Below are positions 63,074-64,000 of a stretch of 64,000 nucleotides of DNA, piece by piece. The translations under genes and the position numbers were made by a program. Numbering within the stretch: position 1 is the stretch's first letter; each line of letters starts with the position of its first letter. Below the pieces are notes generated by a model. The model was not told the origin of the DNA. It searched no databases and worked only from the letters and a program-made list of their open reading frames with translations. Location: contig CAWEGI010000018.1 in the NCBI GenBank assembly GCA_963808815.1, positions 9,003-73,002 on the forward strand, read 5' to 3'. The stretch is from DATBLE01 sp963808815. Lineage in GTDB: Bacteria > Actinomycetota > Thermoleophilia > Gaiellales > Gaiellaceae.

Positions 63074-64000
63074 TCAGAGCAGGACGTCGACCGGGACGTT
63101 GCTATCCGTGGTCGTCCCGTTCCCCAGCTGGCCGTAGTAGTTGTAGCCCCAGCACTTGACCCCGCCCGCGCTCGTCAGCGCGCAGGTGTGGTAGCCGCCG
63201 GCGGCGATCGCGCTGACGCCGCTCGTGAGCCCGCTGACGTCGACCGGGACGTTGCTATCCGTGGTCGTGCCGTTGCCCAGCTGACCGAAGGCGTTGTCGC
63301 CCCAGCACTTGACCGCGCCGGCGCTCGTCAGCGCGCAGGTGTGGGGCGCCGGCGGCGATCGCGCTGACGCCGCTCGCGAGCCCGCTGACGTCGACCGGGA
63401 CGTTGCTCGATCCGTGGTCGTGCCGTTGCCGAGCTGGCCGTAGCCGTTGTGGCCCCAGCACTTGACCCCGCCGGCGCTCGTCAGCGCGCAGGTGTGGAAG
63501 ACGCCGGCGGCGATCGCGCTGACGCCGCTCGCGAGGCCGCTGACGTCGACCGGGACGTTGCTATCCGTGGTCGTGCCGTTGCCCAGCTGGCCGTAGTCGT
63601 TGTCGCCCCAGCACTTGACCGCGCCCGCGCTCGTCAGCGCGCAGGTGTGGGCGCCGCCGGCGGCGATCGCGCTGACGCCGCTCGCGAGCCCGCTGACGTC
63701 GACCGGGACGTTGCTATCCGTGGTCGTGCCGTTGCCCAGCTGGCCGCAGCCGTTGTCGCCCCAGCACTTGACCCCGCCCGCGCTCGTCAGCGCGCAGGCG
63801 TGGCAGCTGCCGGCGGCGATCGCGCTGACGCCGCTCGCGAGGCCGCTGACGTCGACCGGGACGTTGCTATCCGTGGTCGTGCCGTTGCCGAGCTGGCCGT
63901 TGCCGTTGTAGCCCCAGCACTTGACCGCGCCGGCGCTCGTCAGCGCGCAGGTGTGGAAGCCGCCGGCGGCGATCGCGCTGACGCCGCTCGCGAGCCCGCT
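63074..64000 (-). CDS. RCC1-repeat protein, N-terminus beyond the right edge
   Basis: The frame enters from the right edge and ends SNVPVDVLL and a TGA. It consists of about six RCC1-like repeats of 51 residues: GVSAIAAG, HTCALTSAG, VKCWG, GQLGNGTTTDSNVPVDV. Each repeat has two Cys that may pair, as in secreted bacterial RCC1 propellers. One unit (63340-63410) carries a 2-base loss and a 2-base gain, giving a locally changed but still open frame. Presumably extracellular; ligand unknown. Confidence 0.8.
   Translation of the reverse strand, partial: SGLASGVSAIAAGGFHTCALTSAGAVKCWGYNGNGQLGNGTTTDSNVPVDVSGLASGVSAIAAGSCHACALTSAGGVKCWGDNGCGQLGNGTTTDSNVPVDVSGLASGVSAIAAGGAHTCALTSAGAVKCWGDNDYGQLGNGTTTDSNVPVDVSGLASGVSAIAAGVFHTCALTSAGGVKCWGHNGYGQLGNGTTTDRATSRSTSAGSRAASARSPPAPHTCALTSAGAVKCWGDNAFGQLGNGTTTDSNVPVDVSGLTSGVSAIAAGGYHTCALTSAGGVKCWGYNYYGQLGNGTTTDSNVPVDVLL
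63085..64000 (-). repeat. Tandem 153-base repeats encoding RCC1 units
   Basis: The segment GTCGACCGGGACGTTGCT recurs near 63087, 63238, 63392, 63545, 63698 and 63851, a period of about 153 bases. Units are nearly identical in sequence, differing mainly in short tracts around the variable loop residues. Confidence 0.85.

Noticed and set aside
63085..64000. CRISPR-like regular repeats
   Set aside because: The 153-base period encodes repeated RCC1 residues in one open frame, with no short repeat/unique spacer structure. The same applies to the 200-base SBBP repeats.

Overview
The window is about 64 kb of GC-rich DNA with dense, same-strand gene runs and many 4-base stop/start overlaps (ATGA, GTGA, TTGA). 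Its gene content points to an actinobacterium. Several details fit class Thermoleophilia (Gaiellales/Solirubrobacterales-like): an L21-L27-Obg-NadD-RsfS block beside an RNase E/G with RGSRGGR repeats, an mreBCD-mrdA-rodA block beside maf, ndk, folC and valS, a trigger factor ending in KLWTP repeats, and tRNAs without an encoded CCA. That placement is an inference from gene content; no 16S rRNA gene is present.

Layout. 1-2.7 kb: a DEDDh/GIY-YIG nuclease and dinB, divergent around a perfect LexA-type SOS box. 2.7-8.3 kb: redox genes (redoxin, SDR, flavin disulfide oxidoreductase, VOC protein, PPOX protein) and an M23 peptidase. 8.3-12.4 kb: a frameshifted secreted glycosidase-like gene, a YdcF protein and small unknown genes. 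12.4-16.3 kb: sucA (one frameshift) and small membrane proteins. 16.3-21.5 kb: a complete TOMM/RiPP operon. 21.8-24.6 kb: Ku, then a DUF6510 / ferredoxin reductase / molybdopterin oxidoreductase cassette. 24.9-31.7 kb: tRNA-Ala, rsfS, nadD, obgE, rpmA, rplU, a HAD gene and RNase E/G. 31.7-45.2 kb: one long minus-strand run of DUF697-like protein, rodA, mrdA, mreDCB, maf, two tandem methyltransferases, ndk, a zinc-ribbon membrane protein, folC and valS. 45.4-47.7 kb: isocitrate lyase, a small protein and a GntR regulator. 47.7-51.7 kb: MaoC, clpX, clpP, tig and tRNA-Leu. 52-55.8 kb: a carbamoyltransferase / SGNH operon. 55.9-57.6 kb: a small mobile-element remnant next to tRNA-Arg. 57.7-64 kb: a glycosyltransferase, a degraded SBBP-repeat secreted protein, a methyltransferase and the end of an RCC1-repeat protein.

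The most interesting system is the TOMM operon, read leftwards from 21493 to 16349. It contains a 44-residue precursor whose tail has five consecutive cysteines, an E1-like leader-binding cyclodehydratase partner, a YcaO cyclodehydratase ending in a PxPxP-type tail, a SagB-type flavin dehydrogenase, a CPBP membrane protease and a two-part ABC exporter. Together these would make, cleave and export a thiazole/oxazole peptide of streptolysin-S-like composition.

A caution on sequence quality: at least eight genes carry indels, including sucA, valS, mrdA and rne, which should be essential or central. Nearly all are single-base events in GC-rich runs. The pattern looks like uncorrected sequencing or assembly error, not gene decay, so the affected genes are annotated over their full span with the shift points given.
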